A stretch of 58,092 nt of DNA from Burkholderiaceae bacterium (GTDB lineage Bacteria; Pseudomonadota; Gammaproteobacteria; Burkholderiales; Burkholderiaceae_C), in contig JAIRVR010000047.1 of assembly GCA_031253795.1 (NCBI GenBank), positions 1 through 58,092 on the forward strand, read 5' to 3'. Below are positions 7,444-15,935 of this stretch, in pieces. The stretch's first letter is position 1. Each line of letters opens with the position of its first letter. Both the position numbers and the translations under genes were made by a program. The notes under the pieces were generated by a model that was given only the letters and a program-made list of their open reading frames with translations, made no database searches and was not told the DNA's origin.

Positions 7444-8859
7444 TCAGTGCGGCTTGAACGTCACGCGATCAGGAACGGGCTTGGGCTCGCCCAGCCGGCT
7501 CCACCAGGGCATGAGCAGGAAGAAGCCGAAGTAAAACAGCGTTCCGACCTGGGACACGCGCTCGCCTATGGGTGACGGCGGCTGCACGCCAAGATAGGCC
7601 AGGATCACGAAGTTCACCACAAAGATGCCGTAGAGGTACTTGTGCCAGCTCGGGCGTTAGCGAATGGACTTGACCGGACTGCAGTCCAGCCCGGGCCGCG
7701 CACACAGGATGAGGACGGCGCCGCCCATGACGACCACGCCCCAGAACTTGGCATCGATGGACAGCATCATGGCGATGGCACCCAGAGCCACGATGGCCAC
7801 CGCACCCTTGGCAAAGCCGGGAAGGCGCGACTTGAGCACGCCGAAGCCGGCCCCCAGCACCACGCAGGCGATCAACACATACATCATCTCGCTGGTGATG
7901 GCACGCAGCATCGAATAGAACGGCGTGAAGTACCAGACCGGGGCGATGTGCGAAGGCGTCTTGAGCGGATCGGCCGGGATGAAGTTGTTGTACTCCAGGA
8001 AGTAGCCTCCGAACTCGGGCGCGAAGAACACCACGGCCGAGAACAGGAACAGAAACACCGTCACGCCGAAGATGTCGTGCACCGTGTAGTAGGGATGGAA
8101 GGGAATGCCGTCCAGCGGGTGGCCCTTGTCGTCCCTGGGCGCCTTGGGACCCTTGATCTCGATGCCGTCAGGGTTGTTCGAACCCACATCATGCAGCGCC
8201 AGCAGGTGGGCCACGACCAGACCCAGCAACACCAGGGGCACGGCGATGACGTGGAAGCTGAAGAAGCGGTTGAGCGTCGCATCGCCCACGACGTAGTCGC
8301 CGCGGATCAGAAGTGCCAGGTCAGGACCGATGAAGGGAATGGCCGAGAACAGGTTCACGATCACCTGGGCGCCCCAGTACGACATCTGACCCCAGGGCAG
8401 CAGATAGCCCATGAAGGCCTCCGCCATCAGGACCAGGAAGATGGCGCAACCGAAGATCCAGACCAGTTCGCGCGGCTTGCGGTAGGAACCATACAGAAGA
8501 CCGCGGAACATGTGAAGATAGACGACGATGAAGAAGGCCGAAGCACCCGTGGAGTGCATGTACCGGATCAGCCAGCCCCATGGCACATCGCGCATGATGT
8601 ACTCGACCGAGGCAAATGCCTTTTCGGCATCGGGCTTGTAGTGCATCACGAGGAAGATGCCCGTGACGATCTGGATCACCAGCACCAGCAGGGCCAGCGA
8701 ACCGAAGATGTACCAGAAGTTGAAATTCTTCGGAGCGTAGTACTCCGACATGTGCACACGGTAGGCGTCGAAGGCCGTGGGGAAACGGTTCTCGAACCAG
8801 TTGGTGAGCTTGGCGCCGGTCGGCGCATTGGGATCGATGTCCTTGAATTCGTGGGCCAT
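7444..8859 (-). pseudogene. petB: Cytochrome b of the bc1 complex, interrupted by an in-frame TAA
   Basis: The coding sequence runs from ATG 8859 to TGA at 7444-7446, 471 codons, the normal family length. Haem ligands (HSTGASAFF region; HVIAVPLVLLG region) and the Qo-site PVWYFTPFYSML are intact. Codon 401 is TAA (7657-7659), where relatives have Tyr after SPVKSIR. The downstream frame, RPSWHKYLYGIF to VTFKPH, reads normally. Just before the stop, about 7682-7712, the residues CARPGLDC replace the hydrophobic FFLPWLDR-type segment I expect. As written, translation stops at 400 residues and loses the last transmembrane region. This is either a local sequence error or a true nonsense allele. 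Confidence 0.85.
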
Positions 8860-8872
8860 TGTTCTTGCTCCC

Positions 8873-9469
8873 TCAAGCCTTGTCTTCACCGATCAGGAGC
8901 TTGGTCTCCGACAGGTACATGTGGGGCGGCACCTGCAGGTTGTCCGGCGCCGGCTTGTTCTTGAAGACCCGGCCCGCCATGTCGAAGGTCGAACCGTGGC
9001 AGGGGCACAGAAAGCCGCCCTTCCAGTCGTTGGGCAGCGAGGGCTGGGCGCCGGACTGGAACTTGTCGGTGGGCGAGCAGCCCAGATGAGTGCAGATGCC
9101 GACGACCACAAGCACTTCGGGCTTGATCGAGCGGTTCTCGTTCATCGCGTAGGGAGGCGTGAACTCTTCGGGATGGCGCTTGGACTGGGGATCTGCCAAT
9201 TGGCTGTCGAGCGCCGGCAATTCCTGGATCTGCTCGGGCGTGCGCTTGATGATCCACACGGGCTTGCCGCGCCACTCCACCGTGAGCTTTTCCCCATCCT
9301 TGAGCGAGGAGATGTCGACCTCCACGGCGGCACCGGCGGCCTTGGCCTTTTCCGATGGCTGGAAGGTACTCACAAAGGGGACGGCTGTCGCCACGCCGCC
9401 CACCGCACCAGCACAGGCCGACGTGATGATCCACGTCCGCTTGCTGGAGTCGATTGGAGTGTCACTCAT
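8873..9469 (-). CDS. petA: Rieske iron-sulfur protein of the bc1 complex
   Basis: A 198-residue protein, first gene of the petABC operon. The two cluster-binding boxes are C126-T-H128-LGC131 and C155-P-C157-H158-GS, with the disulfide pair C131/C157. The N-terminus (SSKRTWIITSACAGAVGG) is an uncleaved Tat-type anchor, so its export depends on TatABC, encoded near 51-53 kb here. It moves electrons from ubiquinol to cytochrome c1. Confidence 0.95.
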   Translation of the reverse strand: MSDTPIDSSKRTWIITSACAGAVGGVATAVPFVSTFQPSEKAKAAGAAVEVDISSLKDGEKLTVEWRGKPVWIIKRTPEQIQELPALDSQLADPQSKRHPEEFTPPYAMNENRSIKPEVLVVVGICTHLGCSPTDKFQSGAQPSLPNDWKGGFLCPCHGSTFDMAGRVFKNKPAPDNLQVPPHMYLSETKLLIGEDKA

Positions 9470-9555
9470 GGGGTTCCTCGAAGTACGTCGCTTGAGTTGG
9501 GGTCAACAATAAATTGTAGCGGGGGCAGTAAGGTTATTCCACTCCGCCTCCAGCG

Positions 9556-9585
9556 TTGACAGGCTCCAAAGCCGCGCAATACTGC
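9556..9585 (+). promoter_or_regulatory. Possible sigma-70 promoter for mscL
   Basis: A perfect -35 hexamer TTGACA (9556-9561) is followed after 18 bases by TACTGC, a weak -10. It lies about 35 bases before the mscL ribosome site GGAG (9609-9612), in the divergent petA-mscL gap. Confidence 0.35.
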
Positions 9586-9618
9586 GCTATCTCAAACTCT
9601 TTAAAAATGGAGCCAGCT

Positions 9619-10056
9619 ATGGGCATGATGCAGGAATTTCGCGAGTTCGCAGTTAAGGGAAACGTGGTAGATCTCGCCGTCGGCGTCATCATCGGCGGAG
9701 CATTTGGCAAAATCGTCGATTCTGTGGTAAACGATCTGATCATGCCGGTCGTGGGCCTCGTTTTCGGCAAGCTGGATTTCTCCAATCTGTTCCTCGTATT
9801 GGGAACCGTGCCGCAAGGAACGGCCATGACGCTGGATGCCCTGAAAAAGGCCGGCGTTCCCGTGTTTGCCTATGGCAACTTCATCACGGTGGCGGTCAAT
9901 TTCGTGATCCTGGCCTTCATCATTTTCATGATGGTCAAGCAGATCAACCGCCTGCGCCGCGAGGCCCCGGCCGCACCGGCGCCTGCCCCCGTCACCCCCG
10001 AGGACATCGTGCTGCTGCGCGAGATCCGCGACAGCCTCAAGAAGGGCACGCCCTGA
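9619..10056 (+). CDS. mscL: Large-conductance mechanosensitive channel MscL
   Basis: A 145-residue inner-membrane channel that opens under turgor and protects cells from hypo-osmotic shock. The conserved start [20 protein letters not shown] and the glycine-rich first helix ([21 protein letters not shown]) are present. A second membrane helix lies at about 75-100, and the C-terminal bundle is charged. ATG 9619 was chosen because GGAG sits 6 bases upstream; ATG 9607 would add only MEPA. It is transcribed divergently from petA and convergently with pdxA. Confidence 0.95.
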   Translation: MGMMQEFREFAVKGNVVDLAVGVIIGGAFGKIVDSVVNDLIMPVVGLVFGKLDFSNLFLVLGTVPQGTAMTLDALKKAGVPVFAYGNFITVAVNFVILAFIIFMMVKQINRLRREAPAAPAPAPVTPEDIVLLREIRDSLKKGTP

Positions 10057-10097
10057 ACGGCACGAAGGCCTGACGCCCCGCTTGATGGGGCTCAAGA

Positions 10098-10125
10098 CCC
10101 GTGGCATGCGTGCCACGGGCGTTTT
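10098..10125 (+). terminator. Terminator after mscL
   Basis: Stem CCCGTGGCA (10098-10106) with TGCCACGGG (10111-10119), a TGCG loop, then CGTTTT. It lies in the convergent mscL/pdxA gap. Confidence 0.8.
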
Positions 10126-10148
10126 CCACTAAGGGTTTGCCGGGGCTT

Positions 10149-11213
10149 TCACCGTGGCCCGGAGGGTGCGGCCAGGCTGCGCGCCACTCGGACGGCCTCG
10201 ATCAGGCTGGCTGCCTCGGCCACGCCCTGGCCGGCGATGTCAAAGGCCGTGCCGTGATCGGGACTCGTGCGCACCAGAGGCAGGCCCAGGGTCACATTCA
10301 CGCCCTTTTCCACCCCCAGGTACTTCACGGGGATCAGGCCCTGGTCGTGGTACATGGCCAGCACCACGTCGAACTCGCCGCGGCGCCCGGGCGCATGGCG
10401 CGCGCGCATGAAGACCGTGTCGGGAGCGAAGGGCCCATGGACGTCCAGGCCCTGGTCGCACGCACTGGCGATGGCCGGTGCAATGGTTTCCACCTCCTCC
10501 CGGCCGAACAGGCCGCCCTCGCCCGCATGCGGATTCAGGCCCGCGACGCCAATGCGTGGTGCACGACCCAGGCTGCGCAGCAGGGCCTCGTGGGTGATGT
10601 GCAGCGTCTGCAGCAGGTTGTCCCGCGTGACTGCGGCAATGGCATCGCGCAGGGACACATGGATGCTGACCAGCACGGTGCGCAGCTCGTCGTTGGCCAG
10701 CATCATGCGCACGGGCATGCGGGCCAGGTCCACGCCCGCATGGCGCGCCGCCTCGGCCTGCAGCAATTCGGTGTGGCCCGGAAAATCCACGCCCGCCGCA
10801 TGCAAGGCCTCCTTGTGCAGTGGCGCCGTGACCAGGGCTGCCACCTCGCCGCGCAAGGCAGCCTGCGCGGCCCAGACCACGCAGCGCGCCGCCGCGTCGC
10901 CCGCCTCGGCGCTGACCCGACCCCAGGCAGCCGGCCCCGGCAGGCCAGGCAATTCCAGCAGGGGAATGCAGTGGGGCGGCACCTGGTCCAGCTGCTGGGG
11001 TGACTGCAGCACGGCCACGGGCATGGGCATGGAGCTGCCACATGCGCGCGCCGCCACGGCCGCCGCGCGGCGCAGGGTCTGCAGCTCGCCCACCACGAAG
11101 CACCCGCGCAGGGCATGCGGTGACTCCAGGAAGGCCTTGGCGATGATTTCAGGGCCTATGCCGGCACTGTCACCCTGGGTGATGGCGATGGCGCCACGGG
11201 GGGATTCAGGCAT
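10149..11213 (-). CDS. pdxA: 4-hydroxythreonine-4-phosphate dehydrogenase
   Basis: A 354-residue NAD-dependent enzyme of pyridoxal 5'-phosphate synthesis; it oxidises 4-phosphohydroxy-L-threonine. Family blocks are clear: ITQGDSAGIGPEI at the N-terminus, the metal ligands in FPGHTE and MYHDQGLIPVKY, and RTSPDHGTAFDIAG near the C-terminus. The first block has GDSAG where most members have GDPAG, a conservative variation that may point to a PdxA2-like subgroup. It is 17 bases downstream of the Nif3-family gene, on the same strand. Confidence 0.9.
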   Translation of the reverse strand: MPESPRGAIAITQGDSAGIGPEIIAKAFLESPHALRGCFVVGELQTLRRAAAVAARACGSSMPMPVAVLQSPQQLDQVPPHCIPLLELPGLPGPAAWGRVSAEAGDAAARCVVWAAQAALRGEVAALVTAPLHKEALHAAGVDFPGHTELLQAEAARHAGVDLARMPVRMMLANDELRTVLVSIHVSLRDAIAAVTRDNLLQTLHITHEALLRSLGRAPRIGVAGLNPHAGEGGLFGREEVETIAPAIASACDQGLDVHGPFAPDTVFMRARHAPGRRGEFDVVLAMYHDQGLIPVKYLGVEKGVNVTLGLPLVRTSPDHGTAFDIAGQGVAEAASLIEAVRVARSLAAPSGPR

Positions 11214-11230
11214 GGGATCTCCGGTCCGGA

Positions 11231-11980
11231 TCAGGCGGGATTGTCAATGTCGATGAAGCGGTGCTCCAGCCCCAGCTCGGCCGCCACATGACCCGCCAGA
11301 GCGGGCGCGCCATAGCGCTCGGTCGCATGGTGGCCTGCCGCGATGAAGCCCACGCCGGTCTCGCGCGCCAGATGGGCCTGGGGTTCGGAAATTTCGCCCG
11401 TGACAAAGGCATCGGCCCCGGCCGCGATGGCCGCCTCGAAGAAGCCCTGGGCACCGCCGGTGCACCAGGCCACGCGGCGCACGGGGCGTCCTGCCCCCCC
11501 CACGCACACAGGCGTCCGGCCCAGGACTTGCTGCACATGCCGTGCCAGCGCGCCTGCGTCGGCGAAATCGGCCGGCGCCATCCAGCCCAGGTTCTGGTCA
11601 CCGAACACCGCCTGGCCTGCCAAACCCAGGCGCTGGCCCAGTTGCGCGTTGTTGCCCCATTGCGCATGGGCATCGAGCGGCAGGTGGTAGGCAATCAGAT
11701 TGATGTCATGCGCCAACAGCAGGCGGATGCGCTCCTTGAGCCATCCGGTGATGCGCCCGTCCATGCCGCGCCAGAACAGGCCATGGTGCACGAAAACGGC
11801 ATCGGCGCCATCGGCGATGGCCGCCTCGATCAGCGCACGGCTGGCCGTCACGCCGCTGACGATGCGGCGGATCTCGCCGCGGCCTTCGACCTGCAGGCCG
11901 TTGGGACCATAGTCCTTGAAGCGCTCGGGCTGCAGCAGCCCGTCGAAGTGGGCCAGAAGTTCTTGTCGCGTAGTGCTCAT
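11231..11980 (-). CDS. Nif3-like dinuclear metal centre protein (DUF34, YbgI family)
   Basis: A 249-residue conserved protein. Family landmarks are RFKDYGPNGLQVEG, DAVFVHHGLFW (metal His pair), LIAYHLPLDAH, FVTGEISEPQ and the late AGHHATERYG. Members form toroidal hexamers with a dinuclear metal site; the cellular role is still disputed. Start ATG 11980 matches homologue ends; ATG 11998 would add MDDNPS, and neither has a clear ribosome site. In relatives this gene lies near petA and the htrA-type protease, as here. Confidence 0.87.
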   Translation of the reverse strand: MSTTRQELLAHFDGLLQPERFKDYGPNGLQVEGRGEIRRIVSGVTASRALIEAAIADGADAVFVHHGLFWRGMDGRITGWLKERIRLLLAHDINLIAYHLPLDAHAQWGNNAQLGQRLGLAGQAVFGDQNLGWMAPADFADAGALARHVQQVLGRTPVCVGGAGRPVRRVAWCTGGAQGFFEAAIAAGADAFVTGEISEPQAHLARETGVGFIAAGHHATERYGAPALAGHVAAELGLEHRFIDIDNPA

Positions 11981-12119
11981 GGAAGGATTGTCATCCATAA
12001 CAAAACGCTTTCGGCCGGTGGAGCCATACCCCGCGCATCGGGCGACGCCTGGAAAAGGCGTCGCCAAGGGCCCTGCCGCACAGGCCGCCGAATGCACCGG
12101 GCTGCCGCCTGTGGCGGCC

Positions 12120-13442
12120 TCAGCCCTTGGGTTGCCAGCCCTTGCAGGCCAGGGGCCAGAAGCCGATGGCCGCACCCAGGATGCCCATGGCCGCCACGTA
12201 GTGGGCCGGGGCCATCACATCGACCTGCTGCCACACGGACACCAGCATGGGCGTCATGCCGCCGAACACGGCATAGGCCATGTTGTAGGCAAAGGACAAG
12301 CCCGTGAAGCGCACTTCGGCCGGGAAGGCGCGCACGCCCACCACGGGCAGCAGCGAAATGGCGCCCACGAAAAAGCCCACCAGGGCATAGCTCCAGACCA
12401 GGGAGGATGCCGTACCGGGCAGGTTCAGATAGAACACATAGGCCGTCACCGTCATGCCCAGCCAGCCCGTGACCATGGCCGTGCGCGTGCCCATGCGGTC
12501 CGACAGCCAGCCCCAGAACACGCAGCCCAGGGTCAGGGTCACCGTGGCCACGGCATTGGCCTTCATGGCCAAGGCCGCGTCGATGTGAAAAACCTTTTGC
12601 AGATAGGCGGGCGTGAACAGCACGACCACCACGATGGCCGTGGACAGCACCCAGGTCATCAGCGCCACCAGCAGGCAGGCCTGGCGGTGGTCGCGCACGA
12701 TGGTCTTGAGCGGCAGCTCGCGGTCGGCCTGCTTGCGCGCCATCAGCTCCTGGAAGATGGGCGTTTCATGCAGGAACTTGCGCAGGTAGACCGAGATCAG
12801 GCCGAACACGCCGCCCAGGATGAAGGGCATGCGCCAGGCCCAGTCGTGGATTTCTTCGGCACTGTAGGCGCTGTTGAGCCAGACACCTATGATGGAGCCC
12901 AGGAAAATGCCGCCCGTGATGCCCGAAGTCAGCGAGCCGATGGCAAAGCCGTAGTGGCGTGCGGGAGCATGCTCGGCCACGAAGACCCAGGCACCCGGCA
13001 TCTCACCGCCGATGGCAGCGCCCTGCAGCACGCGCATGGCCAGCAGCAGCAGCGGCGCAGCAATGCCGATGGAGGCATAGGTGGGCAGCAGGCCGATCAC
13101 CAGGGTGGGCACGGCCATGAGGAAGATGGACAGCGTGAACATCTTCTTGCGGCCGAGAATGTCGCCGAAGTGGGCGATCAGGATGCCGCCAATGGGGCGC
13201 GCCAGATAGCCGGCCGCGAAAATGCCCAGCGTCTGCAGCTGGCGCAGCCAGTCAGGCATTTCGGCGGGAAAGAACAGCTTGCCGATGACGTTGGCGAAGA
13301 AGACGAAAACAACGAAGTCGTAGAACTCCAGGGTACCGCCCAGGGCGGACAGGCCCAGGGTCTTGTAGTCCTCCCGGTTCAGGGGACGTGCGGTCGCAGC
13401 AGCAGGGGCCGTGCCCGGCTGCGCTTGGTCAAGCGTAGTCAT
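12120..13442 (-). CDS. MFS transporter, metabolite:H+ symporter (MHS) family
   Basis: A 440-residue inner-membrane protein with 12 predicted helices. MHS-family features are visible: GGTLEFYDFVVFVFFA in helix 1, RPIGGILIAHFGDILGRKK at the 2-3 loop, and MRVLQGAAIGGEMPGAWVF in helix 4. Relatives import dicarboxylates, citrate, proline/betaine or shikimate together with protons. The substrate cannot be told from the sequence. It is divergent from the protease gene, and no metabolic genes adjoin to suggest a substrate. Confidence 0.88.
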   Translation of the reverse strand: MTTLDQAQPGTAPAAATARPLNREDYKTLGLSALGGTLEFYDFVVFVFFANVIGKLFFPAEMPDWLRQLQTLGIFAAGYLARPIGGILIAHFGDILGRKKMFTLSIFLMAVPTLVIGLLPTYASIGIAAPLLLLAMRVLQGAAIGGEMPGAWVFVAEHAPARHYGFAIGSLTSGITGGIFLGSIIGVWLNSAYSAEEIHDWAWRMPFILGGVFGLISVYLRKFLHETPIFQELMARKQADRELPLKTIVRDHRQACLLVALMTWVLSTAIVVVVLFTPAYLQKVFHIDAALAMKANAVATVTLTLGCVFWGWLSDRMGTRTAMVTGWLGMTVTAYVFYLNLPGTASSLVWSYALVGFFVGAISLLPVVGVRAFPAEVRFTGLSFAYNMAYAVFGGMTPMLVSVWQQVDVMAPAHYVAAMGILGAAIGFWPLACKGWQPKG

Positions 13443-13763
13443 GGTTTTTTTCCAGGGATCGAACAGCAGGACGGCGCGGTGGAAGCCGGCGCAACGGATG
13501 AGCGTGCGGCGGCAGATCGTTCTGCAAGGCTTCGGGATCGGAGGACTTGGCTCTCTCTTGCGGCCAGCCGGTAAGGTGGCCCAACAGCGAACGCGGCATG
13601 GCGCAGTCGTTGGGGGATTCTAGGGTTTGCACTGAATCTGTGTGGCCAGCACGGCTTTGGCGGTGCGGTGGCGCCCCATGGCCTCGGGCGGCCCGGCCAC
13701 GCCCGGCCCTGCGACATGCCGCACAATGGTGGCTTGTCCGAACCGTCCAAAGCCCGATATTTC
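13443..13763. other. Divergent intergenic region, MFS gene / protease gene
   Basis: These 321 bases must hold the promoters of two divergent genes. I see no gene, repeat or clear hairpin. The open frames crossing it are leader extensions of the neighbours without family homology. Confidence 0.5.
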
Positions 13764-14915
13764 ATGAAACGCACCTGGCTGCTGTTTTCGCAGGTGGTCA
13801 CCATCCTGGTGGCCGCCTACTTCGTCGTCGCCACCCTGCAGCCCGACTGGCTGCGCCGTGGCGCGGTCCGCAGCAATGCCGGTATCGCCCTTCTGGAAGC
13901 ACCTGCCACGCCTGTGGGAGAAGTCAGCCCCGGCAGCTTTGCACCGGCAGCCAAGAAGGCCGCGCCCGCCGTGGTCAGCATCAACACCAGCAAGGCCGTG
14001 CGCCACCCACGCAGCAATGACCCCTGGTTCCAGTTCTTCTTCGGCGACCAGGGCACGCAGGAGCAGGCGGGCCTGGGCAGCGGCGTGATCATCAGCACCG
14101 ATGGCTACATACTGACCAACAACCACGTGGTCGAAGGCGCGGACGACATCGAGGTGACCCTGACCGACAGCCGCCAGGCCAAGGCCCAGGTCATCGGCAC
14201 GGATCCCGAGACCGACCTGGCCGTGCTCAAGATCGCGCTCGACAAGCTGCCCGTCATCGTGCTGGGCAATTCCGACCAGGTGGCCGTGGGCGACCGCGTG
14301 CTGGCCATCGGCAACCCCTTCGGGGTGGGTCAGACCGTGACCAGCGGCATCATCAGCGCCCTGGGCCGCAGCCAGCTGGGCATCAACACCTTCGAAAACT
14401 TCATACAGACCGACGCCGCCATCAACCCCGGCAACTCGGGTGGCGCCCTGGTGGATGCCACGGGCAATCTGCTGGGCATCAACACGGCCATTTACTCGCG
14501 CTCGGGTGGCAGCATGGGCATCGGCTTTGCGATTCCCGTGTCCACGGCCAAGCTGGTGCTCGATGGCATCGTCAAGGATGGCCGCGTCGTGCGCGGCTGG
14601 ATAGGGGTCGAGCCCAACGAGCTGTCGCCCGAACTGGCCGAGACCTTCGGCGTCAAGGCCGATTCGGGCGTCATCATCACGGGCGTGCTGCAGGCCGGGC
14701 CCGCGGCCCAGGCCGGCATGCGCCCTGGCGACGTGATCGTCCAGGTCGGCGACAAGCCCGTGCGCAATGTGTCAGAACTGCTGACCGCCGTGGCCGCCCT
14801 CAAGCCCGGCGAAGCCGCCAAATTCGAAGTGCGCCGTGGCGAAGGCCCGGTAGAGCTGCAAATCACACCCGGCCTGCGCCCCGCGCAATCCGCCCAGCGC
14901 ATGCAGCGCCGCTGA
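13764..14915 (+). CDS. HtrA/DegS-type periplasmic serine protease, one PDZ domain
   Basis: A 383-residue protein with an N-terminal membrane anchor (about 5-24), a trypsin-like domain and a single C-terminal PDZ domain (about 285-375). The catalytic triad is visible: H121 (LTNNHVVEG), D151 (PETDLAVLK) and S225 (NPGNSGGAL). One PDZ and an uncleaved anchor resemble DegS, the stress-sensing protease that cuts anti-sigma-E, more than two-PDZ DegP. ATG 13764 begins the anchor; upstream in-frame codons look non-coding. In relatives it sits beside tatC; here tatC is 38 kb away. Confidence 0.9.
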   Translation: MKRTWLLFSQVVTILVAAYFVVATLQPDWLRRGAVRSNAGIALLEAPATPVGEVSPGSFAPAAKKAAPAVVSINTSKAVRHPRSNDPWFQFFFGDQGTQEQAGLGSGVIISTDGYILTNNHVVEGADDIEVTLTDSRQAKAQVIGTDPETDLAVLKIALDKLPVIVLGNSDQVAVGDRVLAIGNPFGVGQTVTSGIISALGRSQLGINTFENFIQTDAAINPGNSGGALVDATGNLLGINTAIYSRSGGSMGIGFAIPVSTAKLVLDGIVKDGRVVRGWIGVEPNELSPELAETFGVKADSGVIITGVLQAGPAAQAGMRPGDVIVQVGDKPVRNVSELLTAVAALKPGEAAKFEVRRGEGPVELQITPGLRPAQSAQRMQRR

Positions 14916-14934
14916 TCCGCGGCCTGCTCCTGCC

Positions 14935-14961
14935 AAGGCGCCTGTTCTCGGGCGCCTTTTT
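14935..14961 (+). terminator. Terminator after the HtrA-type protease
   Basis: Stem AAGGCGCC (14935-14942) with GGCGCCTT (14951-14958), followed by a T run to 14961. Confidence 0.85.
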
Positions 14962-14984
14962 CATGCCCCGCTCCCCCGGGTGGA

Positions 14985-15887
14985 TCACAGACAGCGCAAG
15001 CGCTGGGCCGCGCGCCATTGCGCTCCCGCCGCCAGCACCACGGGTGCGTCGATGGCCGCCGCTTCCACGCACAGCATCTGGCGCCAGCCTTCCGGCTCCA
15101 TGTCGGTCAGGCGGGCGCACAGCAGGGGGCCGGGATTCCAGACCACGGTCTCTGTCCAATCCACATCCTGGTCGATGCGCAAACCGCCGCCCGGCGTGCG
15201 CAGTTCCACGGACCGGGCGGGCCGCGGATAGACCTGGTCCCGCTCCACGCCAAAGTCCAGATCCCCCTGCAGGGTCGGGTGGGTGTCGGCCACGGCATCC
15301 CAGTAGCGCAGGCCCTGCAGGCCATGCAGCCGGCTTTGCTCCACGTCATCCACACGCAGATAGCTGTGCAGCGCGGCCGTGAATTGCAGCGGGCCGTCAC
15401 CCCGGTTGTTCACTGTCAGCTCCACCTCCAGCCGTCCGGGTTGCAGGCGCAGCTGGAGTCCGGCTTCAAAGGCATGCGGCCAGACGGCCTGCGTCTGCGG
15501 CGTATCGGCCAACCGCAGGCACAGCGCCAGGCCATCGTCCGCCAGTTCCCGAGCCGTATCCGCCCGCCAGGGCAGCGTGCGCGCAAAGCCATGCTTGACC
15601 AGGGGCCCCCGCTGATTGAACTGGGGAAAGCAGACCGGAATGCCACCACGTATGGGGCTGTGCCCGTCGTGCGCGGCGCGCGGGCTGAGGAAGAGCTGCT
15701 CGCGGCCTTGCACGCACCAGGACAGAAGCTGCGCGCCCTGCAAGGCGACCAGGGCCGTATCGCCGCAGGCCAGGCGCAGGCCGATGGCAGGCAGGCCTTG
15801 CCAGGCCGTGTGGAATGCCTGCAGTGGCGAAGCCTCGGACGCCTTGTGTAAAGCTGAGTCGGCCACGGGGTGCGATATGTCTTTCAT
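14985..15887 (-). CDS. D-hexose-6-phosphate mutarotase (YeaD/Ymr099c family)
   Basis: A 300-residue aldose-1-epimerase-like beta-sandwich enzyme that interconverts the anomers of glucose-6-phosphate and related sugars. Motifs include RGGIPVCFPQF, KHGFART (catalytic His), FTAALHSYLRV and TVVWNPG (near the catalytic Glu). Start ATG 15887 (MKDISHPV) fits homologues. The frame stays open far upstream to 16952, but that stretch is antisense to the plus-strand lipoprotein gene and is rejected. Confidence 0.9.
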   Translation of the reverse strand: MKDISHPVADSALHKASEASPLQAFHTAWQGLPAIGLRLACGDTALVALQGAQLLSWCVQGREQLFLSPRAAHDGHSPIRGGIPVCFPQFNQRGPLVKHGFARTLPWRADTARELADDGLALCLRLADTPQTQAVWPHAFEAGLQLRLQPGRLEVELTVNNRGDGPLQFTAALHSYLRVDDVEQSRLHGLQGLRYWDAVADTHPTLQGDLDFGVERDQVYPRPARSVELRTPGGGLRIDQDVDWTETVVWNPGPLLCARLTDMEPEGWRQMLCVEAAAIDAPVVLAAGAQWRAAQRLRCL

Positions 15888-15935
15888 GCTTGAATATAGC
15901 GTCTTCGCCCCGCCCTTTCCCCTGCCCTTGCCGCC

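Noticed and set aside
7657-7659. Programmed recoding or selenocysteine-like readthrough at the petB TAA (and the hisF TAG)
   Set aside because: TAA is not a known recoding codon in such bacteria, no recoding element is apparent, and two different stops in unrelated genes fit sequence error or mutation better.
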